The notes below the pieces were generated by a model that saw nothing but the letters and a program-made list of their open reading frames with translations, made no database searches and was not told where the DNA came from. From positions 1 to 48,096 of the forward strand of contig JALVST010000033.1 of the NCBI GenBank assembly GCA_027024205.1: DNA of 48,096 nucleotides. The letters are read 5' to 3'. A program made the position numbers and the translations under genes. The stretch comes from Flavobacteriales bacterium (lineage in GTDB: Bacteria > Bacteroidota > Bacteroidia > Flavobacteriales > Flavobacteriaceae). Shown piece by piece: positions 1-6,599 of the stretch (positions are counted from its first letter, which is position 1; each line of letters begins with the position of its first letter).

Positions 1-11
1 GTAATACGCAA

Positions 12-65
12 GGTCGCGTAGCTCAGCTGGATAGCGCATCCCGACTAATGTCGGGACGGTCACAG
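12..65 (+). pseudogene. tRNA-Arg-like remnant, copy A
   Basis: Bases 12-39 match the acceptor and D-arm part of the intact tRNA at 178-251. The anticodon arm is replaced by a palindrome with a 7-bp stem (TCCCGAC/GTCGGGA) and a TAAT loop. The variable region GGTCACAG is retained, but the T arm and 3' acceptor strand are missing. It cannot fold into a complete tRNA. Confidence 0.8.
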
Positions 66-94
66 CGATGAGATTGAGAAAAAGTAATACGCAA

Positions 95-148
95 GGTCGC
101 GTAGCTCAGCTGGATAGAGCATCCCGACTAATGTCGGGACGGTCACAG
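95..148 (+). pseudogene. tRNA-Arg-like remnant, copy B
   Basis: This is the second copy of the same truncated structure as at 12-65. The tRNA-Arg 5' half runs into the TCCCGAC-TAAT-GTCGGGA palindrome and then GGTCACAG, after which tRNA similarity stops. The T loop and 3' acceptor strand are absent. Confidence 0.8.
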
Positions 149-177
149 CGATGAGATTGAGAAAAAGTAATACGCAA

Positions 178-251
178 GGTCGCGTAGCTCAGCTGGATAG
201 AGCATCTGCCTTCTAAGCAGACGGTCACAGGTTCGAATCCTGTCGCGATCA
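178..251 (+). tRNA. tRNA-Arg (anticodon TCT)
   Basis: The 74-nt cloverleaf is complete. Acceptor strands GGTCGCG (178-184) and CGCGATC (244-250) pair with one G-U. The anticodon stem TCTGC/GCAGA encloses the loop CTTCTAA with anticodon TCT, which reads AGA. The T loop GTTCGAATC is canonical. The discriminator is A251 and CCA is not encoded. Confidence 0.95.
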
Positions 252-267
252 CAACATAAAATAAAAT

Positions 268-341
268 GGCTCCGTGGCGCAACTGAATAGCGCATCTGAT
301 TACGGCTCAGAAGGTTGCAGGTTTGAATCCTGCCGGAGTCA
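268..341 (+). tRNA. tRNA-Arg (anticodon ACG)
   Basis: The acceptor strands GGCTCCG and CGGAGTC pair with one G-U. The anticodon stem TCTGA/TCAGA encloses TTACGGC, anticodon ACG, expected to be edited to ICG and to read CGN codons. The T arm GCAGGTTTGAATCCTGC is intact. The gene lies 16 bp after the first tRNA-Arg and is followed by a terminator, so the two are probably cotranscribed. Confidence 0.94.
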
Positions 342-353
342 CATTAAACGAAG

Positions 354-382
354 GCAACTCTTTTGAAGGGTTGCTTTTTTTT
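354..382 (+). terminator. Rho-independent terminator after the tRNA pair
   Basis: The stem GCAACTC/GGGTTGC (354-360 and 368-374, one G-T pair) with loop TTTTGAA is followed by eight T residues. A decayed copy of the same hairpin follows the tRNA remnant at 401-480. Confidence 0.85.
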
Positions 383-400
383 GTGATAAATATAAATATT

Positions 401-515
401 GTATAGCTCAACTGCGTATCCCGACTAATGTCGGGACGGTAACCTGTTCCTCAAAGCATGTCGGGACTGACGGAGTTACATTAAAAGAAGCAACTTTTAT
501 GGCGGGTTGTTTTAT
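401..515 (+). pseudogene. Decayed tRNA-Arg plus terminator copy
   Basis: GTATAGCTCAACTGCGTA resembles a tRNA D-arm half. It is followed by the same TCCCGAC-TAAT-GTCGGGA palindrome that replaces the anticodon arm in the copies at 12 and 95. The 3' end TGACGGAGTTACA resembles TGCCGGAGTCACA of the tRNA at 268-341. The following ATTAAAAGAAGCAAC...GGGTTGT matches the terminator region at 344-374. The block therefore looks like a diverged duplicate of tRNA-Arg(ACG) with its terminator. Confidence 0.6.
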
Positions 516-556
516 TAATTTATTGGTATTAATTTTGGATAAAATTGATATTAATT

Positions 557-964
557 ATGTCCAATAATTTAATACCCGGTTTTATAATACTTATTATTTT
601 AATCATTTTCATATTTATTAACAAAGCAAAATCAAGTCTAAAAAACGATATTGAACAAGACGCAAAAAAGTTCTTTGGAGCTAAAGAAGATTTAAGTGGC
701 AATTTGATTTTGGAAATGCAAGGTTATACAATTTTTTTGGACTACGATTTGGCTTACGACACTCGTGGTATGGCTGAGTATGTCATAGCCAATGTTGTTT
801 TGCCTAAACTTAATGCTGCACAGCTAAGAGCTTGCAAAAAAATTATTGACATCAGAGAATCTGACGGTAAATTTTATGCCATTATTTATGCGTCATGGGG
901 TTATCAGGGCGAAAAATTCCGAAGCCGGTTAGAACAAAAGTTACATCAGATTTCCAGTTGTTAA
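557..964 (+). CDS. Unknown small membrane-anchored protein
   Basis: This is a 135-residue protein that I do not recognise. From the ATG at 557 it has one N-terminal hydrophobic helix (about residues 5-22), a Lys-rich stretch, then a soluble alpha/beta-like domain ending in Cys. A TTG at 545 could extend it by four residues, but the ATG is preferred. It is the only rightward gene before the envelope operon and is convergent with the membrane protein ending at 968. No motif allows a functional assignment. Confidence 0.65.
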   Translation: MSNNLIPGFIILIILIIFIFINKAKSSLKNDIEQDAKKFFGAKEDLSGNLILEMQGYTIFLDYDLAYDTRGMAEYVIANVVLPKLNAAQLRACKKIIDIRESDGKFYAIIYASWGYQGEKFRSRLEQKLHQISSC

Positions 965-967
965 GTC

Positions 968-1312
968 CTAGACATTTAGCCTTACCCAACTTATAATTTT
1001 ACTATCGTTTTTCATATCTGATTGCAAAAAAGTACTTTCATAATCATCAATATAACGGTGGTGTTGCGCTGATCTAATTGCCGGCAAACTTATTAATGCC
1101 ACAAAAAACAAAATTATTACCACTAATTGCAGATACATTTTGGTTTTAGATTCAACCGGTAGCATTTCAACACCGGCATAAATCAATGCGATAGGCCATA
1201 ACCTGAAAATATCCCAAATTTCGAAATCCAAGAGATTAAAATTCCGTAGTAAAAGTAAAATGCCTAAAACGACTAGAAAAAATCCTGTGATAATGTTACT
1301 GTTGTTTTTCAT
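968..1312 (-). CDS. LiaF/LiaI-like transmembrane protein
   Basis: The 114-residue protein has a tightly packed hydrophobic region. The pattern is a TM helix with VVLGILLLLRNFNLLDF, then a polar IWDIFRLWP turn and a second TM helix, which is the layout of the LiaI/LiaF-like TM region (DUF5668). A third TM helix lies around residues 60-78, followed by a short polar tail. It is downstream of the PspC gene and a shorter paralogue at 1469-1696, separated from the latter by about 155 bp containing dispersed repeats. Such proteins accompany PspC and cell-envelope stress regulators; the biochemical role is unknown. Confidence 0.75.
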   Translation of the reverse strand: MKNNSNIITGFFLVVLGILLLLRNFNLLDFEIWDIFRLWPIALIYAGVEMLPVESKTKMYLQLVVIILFFVALISLPAIRSAQHHRYIDDYESTFLQSDMKNDSKIISWVRLNV

Positions 1313-1424
1313 ATTAAATTTATATTTTAGAAATTAGTTTTTAGATTTACAAAGAAGTTGCACCTACTACACTTACAACCACCTATCAAAATAGGTTACT
1401 GAACTTGTCAAATTGCGGTGTGCT

Positions 1425-1464
1425 GAGCCTGTCGAAGTGTGGTCTCTGAGCTGTCGAAGTGTCA
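1425..1464. repeat. Dispersed repeat (GAGCCTGTCGAAGTG type)
   Basis: Two adjacent copies, GAGCCTGTCGAAGTGT at 1425-1440 and a shortened GAGCTGTCGAAGTGTCAAT ending at 1464. The same motif occurs in reverse orientation at 27898-27916 and 31271-31300, always between genes. Confidence 0.75.
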
Positions 1465-1468
1465 ATTT

Positions 1469-1696
1469 TCAATTAATTTTTAACTTCTTCTGCTTTAACT
1501 TCAATTTTTTTTTTGTTATTTTTTTATTTTCTGATTTTAAGTCATTGAATATCATTATTATACCTGTAATAATCAATAATACCGGCCAAAAATCTTCAAA
1601 GTTTAATTCCGGGAAGAAATTTTCTATCAAAAAAATCAAGCCGAGAGTGATAAACATTATAGCTGACCATAATTTTGTTGTATTGTTGCTATTCAT
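1469..1696 (-). CDS. Small LiaF-like transmembrane protein
   Basis: The 75-residue protein has two TM helices separated by ENFFPELNFEDFWPVLL, the characteristic spacing of the LiaI/LiaF-like TM domain (DUF5668). It ends in a Lys-rich cytoplasmic tail. It is a shorter paralogue of the protein at 968-1312 and lies 11 bp downstream of the PspC gene, so it is probably the fourth gene of the DUF4870-PadR-PspC operon. A role in envelope stress sensing is inferred from context only. Confidence 0.75.
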   Translation of the reverse strand: MNSNNTTKLWSAIMFITLGLIFLIENFFPELNFEDFWPVLLIITGIIMIFNDLKSENKKITKKKLKLKQKKLKIN

Positions 1697-1707
1697 AACT
1701 TTAAAAA

Positions 1708-3348
1708 TTACCGGTTATTTTCTATTTTAACACCGTTATCGTCTATGTGAACGGATGACTTTTTATTACCTTCTTCAGCATTGATATCAATTCCATTATC
1801 ATCAATTTTTATTTTAGCCGCTTCGCTTTCATCTTGGCTGTTTATTTCGAGTCCGTTATCTCCTATTTTAATTTTTACTTTGTCACCATTGATGTTCAAA
1901 TTAAATGGTTCATCTGTCATGTTTTCATACTGTTTCAAGCAAATAATCTCCGTGTTTTTATTGGTCAATAATGCCGGAAATTCACAGTCCGAAAGATTGG
2001 TCAAGTGGCTGACCGGTTCAGATAATTTTACTAATTTACCTTCGGGAACTTCCACATAAATCCACACTTTGCGGCTGCTAACCAAATTTCCAGTCGGGAA
2101 GCGTATTACCGAATTGAATACTAACTTGTTTTGCAATGTATCCCGGGTCATGTCAAATTCAATTTCCTTTGCATTTTTCAGGGCTTTTTTATAGGTAATA
2201 CCTTCGGCTATTTTTATTATTTTTAGATGAAATAAAGAATCTTCTGATGGTTTAAATTTATATTTGATGTTATTGCTTGTAGTGTAATTATTAAGGTTTT
2301 TAACGGTTTTGACATCGATTAAAAGTGTGTCTTTCTCCGATAGCCATTGCCGGTTTAAGCTGACAATACGGGCTTTGGTATTTTTGTGACTTAAAAAGGA
2401 TATACTTTTGACGGACATATATGTTAAGGTAACAAACCATAACGTACCGATAATTATCAAAAGATTTTTGTTGAAAGGTTTGGTATGAGGAAATAGCATT
2501 TTAAATCCTAATATAAACAAGAGTGTTATTGGAAATCCAATTACAAAAAATGTTAGGAAACCGATAAATCCGACCGGAATATGCAAGTGGTGAAATATCG
2601 GATTGTCGTGTAATACCAAGTTTAAATCCGAAAAAGGAGAAAAACTCACAGCAGAGACAATTAATCCGAACAATAAAATACCTGTAAACAATACCAATAC
2701 AAATCCTATGATTTTTACCAAAACATTGCCAATTTCCGACCCGGTTGTTTCGATAGTTTCGCCTATGTTAACTTTTTTTTTACCGGTTTCGTCTGTTGTG
2801 ACTTGATCAACAATATTGTCCAAATTTGCCGATTCGCCTTTCATCCGGAGTTTGTCGGAAGCTGTTTTAGCTTTGGGCACAATAATCCACAACAACAAGT
2901 AAAATAAAATAAAACTACCGTGGGTTATAAAAAAAAGTGCTACAAAAATCAATCGCATCAAGGTTACATCCATTCCTACGTAATGGGCAAAACCGGCAGC
3001 TATTCCTGCAATCATAGAGTGATCCATATCTCTGAACAATGCCTTTTTTGTTTTTTGTGAGGCTTGGATATCATCAGGTTGAATGTCTTCTTCAAAATCT
3101 TCGGGTTGTCCTAATACTGTTATAACTTCTTCGATATGTTTTTCGTTGATAACATATTGCAGATTCGGTTGTTTTTGCATGAGTAGTTCGGCAATACGAG
3201 CTTCGATTTCGTGCATCACTTCCTCTACATCTTCCGTTTGACCGATGGATTGCCGCACTGCTTTTAAATATTTTTTTAATTTGTAATAAGCATTTTCTTC
3301 CAAATGAAATAGGATGCCTGCTAAACTGATATCTATTGTTTTATTCAT
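1708..3348 (-). CDS. PspC domain membrane protein
   Basis: The protein has 546 residues, much longer than the PspC domain itself. Residues 1-90 form a soluble N-terminal region rich in helices. The PspC domain is at about 101-161 (FRDMDHSMIAGIAAGFAHY, then a TM helix ending WIIVPKA). Two further TM segments lie around 210-235 and 255-285, and another near 298-312. The C-terminal half is a predicted beta-rich, non-membrane region. It ends in three copies of a motif like KIKI(G/D)DNG(I/L)(E/D)IN between residues 480 and 546. The start overlaps the PadR stop by 4 nt, showing translational coupling. PspC proteins take part in envelope stress responses; here control by PadR is likely. Confidence 0.88.
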   Translation of the reverse strand: MNKTIDISLAGILFHLEENAYYKLKKYLKAVRQSIGQTEDVEEVMHEIEARIAELLMQKQPNLQYVINEKHIEEVITVLGQPEDFEEDIQPDDIQASQKTKKALFRDMDHSMIAGIAAGFAHYVGMDVTLMRLIFVALFFITHGSFILFYLLLWIIVPKAKTASDKLRMKGESANLDNIVDQVTTDETGKKKVNIGETIETTGSEIGNVLVKIIGFVLVLFTGILLFGLIVSAVSFSPFSDLNLVLHDNPIFHHLHIPVGFIGFLTFFVIGFPITLLFILGFKMLFPHTKPFNKNLLIIIGTLWFVTLTYMSVKSISFLSHKNTKARIVSLNRQWLSEKDTLLIDVKTVKNLNNYTTSNNIKYKFKPSEDSLFHLKIIKIAEGITYKKALKNAKEIEFDMTRDTLQNKLVFNSVIRFPTGNLVSSRKVWIYVEVPEGKLVKLSEPVSHLTNLSDCEFPALLTNKNTEIICLKQYENMTDEPFNLNINGDKVKIKIGDNGLEINSQDESEAAKIKIDDNGIDINAEEGNKKSSVHIDDNGVKIENNR

Positions 3349-3695
3349 TTTTCCGTTTTTTTGAGGTTATTTAGGTTAATATGATTAACAGCATTGACCA
3401 GTTCTTCCCAAGATTGATGCATTAATTTGAGAAAATCGCGTCCTTTGTCTGTTAAGTAGTAGTATTTGCGAGGCGGTCCGGCGGTAGATTCTTCCCAACG
3501 GTAGGTTAAATAACCTGCATTTTTAAGCCGTGTCAGTAATGGATAAACCGTACCTTCCACTACAATCATTTTGGCGTCTTTTAATTCTTGCAAAATATCA
3601 GAAGTATAGGCGGCTTCTCGCTGGTTGAGAATATTGAGAATACAGTATTCCAAAACACCTTTACGCATTTGTGATTTGATATTTTCTATTTTCAT
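3345..3695 (-). CDS. PadR family transcriptional regulator
   Basis: The protein has 116 residues, the size of a minimal PadR regulator. It shows the winged helix start KGVLEYCILNIL, the wing region GTVYPLLTRLKNAGYL and the typical RWEES..GPPRKYYYLTDKG signature. A C-terminal helix with a conserved Trp (SWEELVNAV) would mediate dimerisation. It sits between the DUF4870 and PspC genes, 7 bp from the former and overlapping the latter by 4 nt. The arrangement PadR-PspC is common in Bacteroidota and suggests that it autoregulates the operon. Confidence 0.93.
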   Translation of the reverse strand: MKIENIKSQMRKGVLEYCILNILNQREAAYTSDILQELKDAKMIVVEGTVYPLLTRLKNAGYLTYRWEESTAGPPRKYYYLTDKGRDFLKLMHQSWEELVNAVNHINLNNLKKTEK

Positions 3696-3702
3696 ATGAG
3701 CT

Positions 3703-4149
3703 TTATTTGATAAACCTGATCGTCAACGGATAATGAAATGTTTTGCCTTTACCGGCTTTTACAGTAGCGACAATTATTAAAATAATCCATATAAGAAATA
3801 ATAATCCTATTCCGGAAATCAGAATCCACAAACCCGGTAAAGACCACAACATGGTTGCCGGGTCATCCTCTGTTGCCATGGATAATACCGGTGATAGGAA
3901 AAGAACTAAACCGGTTATCATGATAACTATTTGGTATAAAAAGATGCTGATATTAAAATTCAAAGCTTCTTTTCCGTTTTCATCGGTGAAAGAATTTTGA
4001 TCCCGCCAGATAATCCATGTGATTAAAGGTCCTAGAATACTACCAAACGGTATGCCTACTAATGAAGACAACGCACTGATATGAATGATTGCGGCATGAG
4101 ATGTCTCTTCCGGTTGCGGTTTTTGAGAAATTTTGGTTAAAGTTTCCAT
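3703..4149 (-). CDS. DUF4870 domain membrane protein
   Basis: The 148-residue protein has four hydrophobic segments. The signature SFTDENGKEALNFNISIFLY of DUF4870 lies in the first half, after IPFGSILGPLITWIIW. It is the first gene of the leftward operon with PadR, PspC and LiaF-like proteins. A palindromic promoter-like element lies 29-54 bp upstream of its start. The function of DUF4870 is unknown; its context suggests the membrane arm of an envelope stress response. Confidence 0.88.
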   Translation of the reverse strand: METLTKISQKPQPEETSHAAIIHISALSSLVGIPFGSILGPLITWIIWRDQNSFTDENGKEALNFNISIFLYQIVIMITGLVLFLSPVLSMATEDDPATMLWSLPGLWILISGIGLLFLIWIILIIVATVKAGKGKTFHYPLTIRFIK

Positions 4150-4177
4150 AATTATTTTTTTAATGTTACAATATTAT

Positions 4178-4203
4178 GACGAAAAAAATGTAACTTTGTT
4201 ACA
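4178..4203 (-). promoter_or_regulatory. ECF-sigma-like promoter or PadR operator of the DUF4870 operon
   Basis: The perfect palindrome TGTAACTTTGTTACA lies at 4189-4203. Read on the minus strand, TGTAACA is followed after exactly 15 nt by CGTC (4181-4178), 28 nt before the start codon. This fits -35/-10 elements of an ECF sigma factor promoter. The palindrome could instead be a PadR operator. A matching element precedes the gene at 5705. Confidence 0.55.
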
Positions 4204-4613
4204 CAAGCAAATATACAATAAATAGTAATATGTATAACAAGGTATCTAATTTTTTTTGTAAAAAAAAGCAGTTCTATGTTAAATCAGTAGCGGATATTCT
4301 ATTAAATGTACAATTATGACGTTGTAGGGATATCATTAAATGGCTTTGTTTATCACTTTTTCAGTTAGATTGGTGATAAATAATATAATTTAATGTATCA
4401 AACATGTATCTAAAACCTCATTGATTGATAAACCAAAACAAATCCTTTTTCTTTTATGCCATATTTCGTAACTTAAATGATCGAACTATTTTATATAACG
4501 ATGTCGCAACATATCCCGTTTTTTACGGCTTATGTCAGGTTACGGACGGGTTAACCGGTAATCTTTCTGTAATTCCTCAAAAAAAGAATTAAATTTGCAG
4601 TAGAACGAATAAT
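4204..4613. other. Intergenic region without a visible gene
   Basis: This 410-bp AT-rich stretch separates the divergent DUF4870 operon and the gene at 4614. I see no convincing ORF, RNA fold or repeat in it. It presumably holds the promoter of the 4614 gene. Confidence 0.5.
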
Positions 4614-5084
4614 ATGCATTTAAATATGAAATTCACGCCTAAACATATCAACCGTTTTTTATTATTTCATTTACCGAGTGCCTGGATTAGCGGTGTCCGG
4701 CTAAAGAGCATTGATGATAACGAAGCTGTTGTAACGGCTAAGCACCGTTGGATTAATCAAAATCCTTTTAATTCCATGTATTTTGCAGTTTTGGCAATGG
4801 GAGCGGAATTATCAACCGGTATTTTGGTTATGAAAAAAATACAGGAATCCGGAAAAAATATTTCAATGTTGGTAACCGGCACACATGCTGTTTTTACCAA
4901 GAAAGCCAAGGGGCGTATTAGTTTTGTCTGCACACAAGGGCAATCGATAGACGCTTATATTACACAAGCTATTCAAACCGGTCAAGGCGTTGAATTTGAA
5001 TTGACTTCTCATGCTTATAATGAAGCAGGTGAAAAGGTATGTACCTTTGTGTTTCAATGGAGTATAAAATTAAAGTCGTCGTAA
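4614..5084 (+). CDS. DUF4442 hotdog-fold (thioesterase-like) protein
   Basis: The 156-residue protein has the hotdog-fold pattern of DUF4442/PaaI-like proteins. FHLPSAWISGVRLKSIDDNEAVV leads into the short strand segment HRWINQNPFNSMYFAVLAMGAELSTGIL, where hotdog enzymes have their central helix. The length is usual for a single hotdog domain. Thioesterase activity on an acyl-CoA or acyl-ACP substrate is plausible from the fold, but no catalytic residue can be assigned. It stands alone, with long intergenic spaces on both sides. The ATG at 4614 is used; another in-frame ATG follows five codons later. Confidence 0.8.
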   Translation: MHLNMKFTPKHINRFLLFHLPSAWISGVRLKSIDDNEAVVTAKHRWINQNPFNSMYFAVLAMGAELSTGILVMKKIQESGKNISMLVTGTHAVFTKKAKGRISFVCTQGQSIDAYITQAIQTGQGVEFELTSHAYNEAGEKVCTFVFQWSIKLKSS

Positions 5085-5308
5085 AAAGATTAGCAAAGTA
5101 CTTCTTGAAATTTAGCTTTTACTTTTCTATTTGTTGCTTGTAAACGAGTTAACATTTAAATTTTGAATATGATACAACATACGATACTGCGTTACAATAA
5201 GGAGATAATTAGGTAGAAGGAAAATCTTCTTTTTGGCTTTTTCATGTTAGATTTGAGGATTAATAATTCATTTCAACAACCAAATATGTTTTCCAACCTG
5301 TTTAATAT

Positions 5309-5474
5309 TAGTGTCATGTCAAGTGTATTATGACTCATAAGGCGAAGTTATTTTTGTGGAGAGCAAGGCATTAAATTTTCAGCATAGCCGTAGCTATGGT
5401 TAAAATTTTTAACGCAGCTATCTGCAAAAATAACGAGTGCTTGGTATGTTAATAATATGCTTGACATGACACTA
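5309..5474. mobile_element. MITE-like palindromic element, 166 bp
   Basis: The 15-bp perfect terminal inverted repeats are TAGTGTCATGTCAAG (5309-5323) and CTTGACATGACACTA (5460-5474). Similarity between the arms continues inward imperfectly, including GTTATTTTTG against CAAAAATAAC. At the centre is a small hairpin, CATAG-CCGTAG-CTATG (5383-5398). There is no ORF. The TA at each outer end could be a target duplication, as produced by IS630/Tc1-type transposases. The rest of 5085-5704 holds no gene. Confidence 0.7.
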
Positions 5475-5647
5475 GGCTCACAAGAATTTTTTTTATTTAG
5501 TATTAAGCCCTTTTTTGACTACTACGCAAGTATAATAAAATATACAACTACTTATAAAATAAATATCAGTCATACTTTCATTTATACTTAAAAGTCAAGC
5601 AATTATAAATAAAATTGATTTAAATCATAAAAAATATCAATTAAAAA

Positions 5648-5673
5648 TGTAAGGAATGTTACACAAATCCGAC
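5648..5673 (+). promoter_or_regulatory. ECF-sigma-like promoter of the HvfA-DoxX operon
   Basis: TGTAAGG (5648-5654) is followed after 15 nt by CGAC (5670-5673), 31 nt before the start codon at 5705. It also forms the near-palindrome TGTAA-N6-TTACA. Spacing and sequence match the element at 4178-4203. Confidence 0.5.
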
Positions 5674-5704
5674 TACATTAGCAGTAATTTAAAAACTTAT
5701 AAAA

Positions 5705-6019
5705 ATGAAAACCAAAAGATTATTATTGGCATTTAGTGTTTTAGTTGTAGGATTTATTTCACTAACGGCAATGAGTAATACTAAAAACAAGCGAATGTAT
5801 CCAACATCTAAACAAGTGGTATCACGGAGTTTTAATTTCCGGGCAGATAAATGTGGAGATGGAAAGTGCGGAGATGCCAAATCATCAACACAAAAGGCTA
5901 AAAAAAACGATACCTTAAATAAGTGTGGTGGTAGCAAATGCGGTGATGGTAAACAAAAGAAGGATAAAACAAAATCCGGTGATACAAAATGGGGCAATGG
6001 TAAGTGTGGAAAATCTTAA
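5705..6019 (+). CDS. HvfA-like KCG-repeat peptide, possible metal-binding RiPP precursor
   Basis: The 104-residue protein has an N-terminal signal or TM segment (about residues 5-23) and a hydrophilic Lys/Gly/Asp-rich remainder. It has exactly five Cys (50, 55, 74, 79, 101), all in KCG motifs; two read DGKCG and NGKCG. This resembles HvfA-type precursors, whose repeated EGKCG motifs are modified by a DUF692 (MNIO) enzyme to bind copper. The DoxX gene 26 bp downstream matches the usual HvfD neighbour. No DUF692 or HvfC-like gene is in the window, so modification is unproven. Alternatively it is an unmodified Cys-rich metal-binding protein. Confidence 0.7.
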   Translation: MKTKRLLLAFSVLVVGFISLTAMSNTKNKRMYPTSKQVVSRSFNFRADKCGDGKCGDAKSSTQKAKKNDTLNKCGGSKCGDGKQKKDKTKSGDTKWGNGKCGKS

Positions 6020-6045
6020 TTTTTAAAATATAAAACTTAAATGAT

Positions 6046-6480
6046 ATGGATAAATTGAAAAAAATTTACATGACACTCGTAAAAGCCGGACAAAAAACAC
6101 AAGATATTTCTCTGTTGTTGATGCGTTTGGTCCTGGCTTATGGATTTTATGGGCCTGCTATGATGAAATGGCAAAACATGCATGCCATAGGTGATTGGTT
6201 TAAGTCTTTGGGCTATCCGGCACCTTACTTCAATGCTTATATAGCCGGAATAACAGAACTAACCGGGGTTGTTTTGTTGGTTCTCGGTTTTGGAACCCGT
6301 ATTATTACTTTGCTATTAATTTTTGTTATGTTCATAGCCATAACTACCGTCCATCTAAGACACGGATTTGAAGCTGGTAATAACGGATTTGAAATTCCGT
6401 TATACTATGCCATTATGTTATTTGCATTGTTTTCCTTTGGCCCCGGAAAATTCAGTTTGGATAATTTTTTAAAAAAATGA
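6046..6480 (+). CDS. DoxX family membrane protein
   Basis: The 144-residue protein has four TM helices in the DoxX arrangement. LLLMRLVLAYGFYGPAMMKW is the conserved first helix, followed by WFKSLGYPAPYFNAYIAGITEL leading into helix 2. Helix 3 (TRIITLLLIFVMFIAITTVH) and helix 4 near the C-terminus complete the fold. Its length is usual for the family. The start lies 26 bp after the KCG-repeat peptide gene and a terminator follows at 6535, so the two form a bicistronic operon. In Hvf/bufferin-type loci the DoxX protein accompanies the modified peptide, probably at the membrane. Confidence 0.88.
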   Translation: MDKLKKIYMTLVKAGQKTQDISLLLMRLVLAYGFYGPAMMKWQNMHAIGDWFKSLGYPAPYFNAYIAGITELTGVVLLVLGFGTRIITLLLIFVMFIAITTVHLRHGFEAGNNGFEIPLYYAIMLFALFSFGPGKFSLDNFLKK

Positions 6481-6534
6481 TGTTTTCATATCCCAAAAAA
6501 TAAGTGTTTCATAATCACTTATGTGTTGTTTGAC

Positions 6535-6570
6535 AAACCACTGATTTCCTAAAAAATCAGTGGTTTTGTT
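6535..6570 (+). terminator. Hairpin terminator after the DoxX gene
   Basis: The perfect 13-bp stem AAACCACTGATTT (6535-6547) and AAATCAGTGGTTT (6554-6566) is followed by TGTT. The T run is short, but the stem is strong and sits between two rightward transcription units. Confidence 0.65.
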
Positions 6571-6599
6571 AGACATTATATTAACAAAAAAACAAGAAA

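Larger units (their letters stand above)
1..166 (+). repeat. 83-bp tandem repeat containing partial tRNA copies
   Basis: Two 83-bp units (1-83 and 84-166) are nearly identical; the only difference noticed is ATAGCGCATCC against ATAGAGCATCC. A third start of the unit at 167 leads into the intact tRNA-Arg at 178. Each unit begins GTAATACGCAAGGTCGCG, contains the 5' half of the tRNA and ends in GATTGAGAAAAA. The array starts at base 1, so it may continue to the left. Confidence 0.9.

Noticed and set aside
1-180. Possible CRISPR-like array from the regularly repeated 83-bp units
   Set aside because: The units are identical throughout and contain tRNA sequence, with no repeat-spacer alternation and no cas genes.
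178-341. tRNA genes as attachment site of the prophage
   Set aside because: They lie about 35 kb from the prophage, and Mu-like elements do not integrate site-specifically into tRNAs.
1413-1730. Rightward ORF of about 100 codons
   Set aside because: It lies opposite the LiaF-like gene and begins in the dispersed repeat; its composition is that of an antisense shadow.
5689-5997. Leftward ORF over the KCG-repeat gene
   Set aside because: It is the antisense of the Cys-rich repeats; the repeated Ser/Pro/His pattern comes from the opposite strand.
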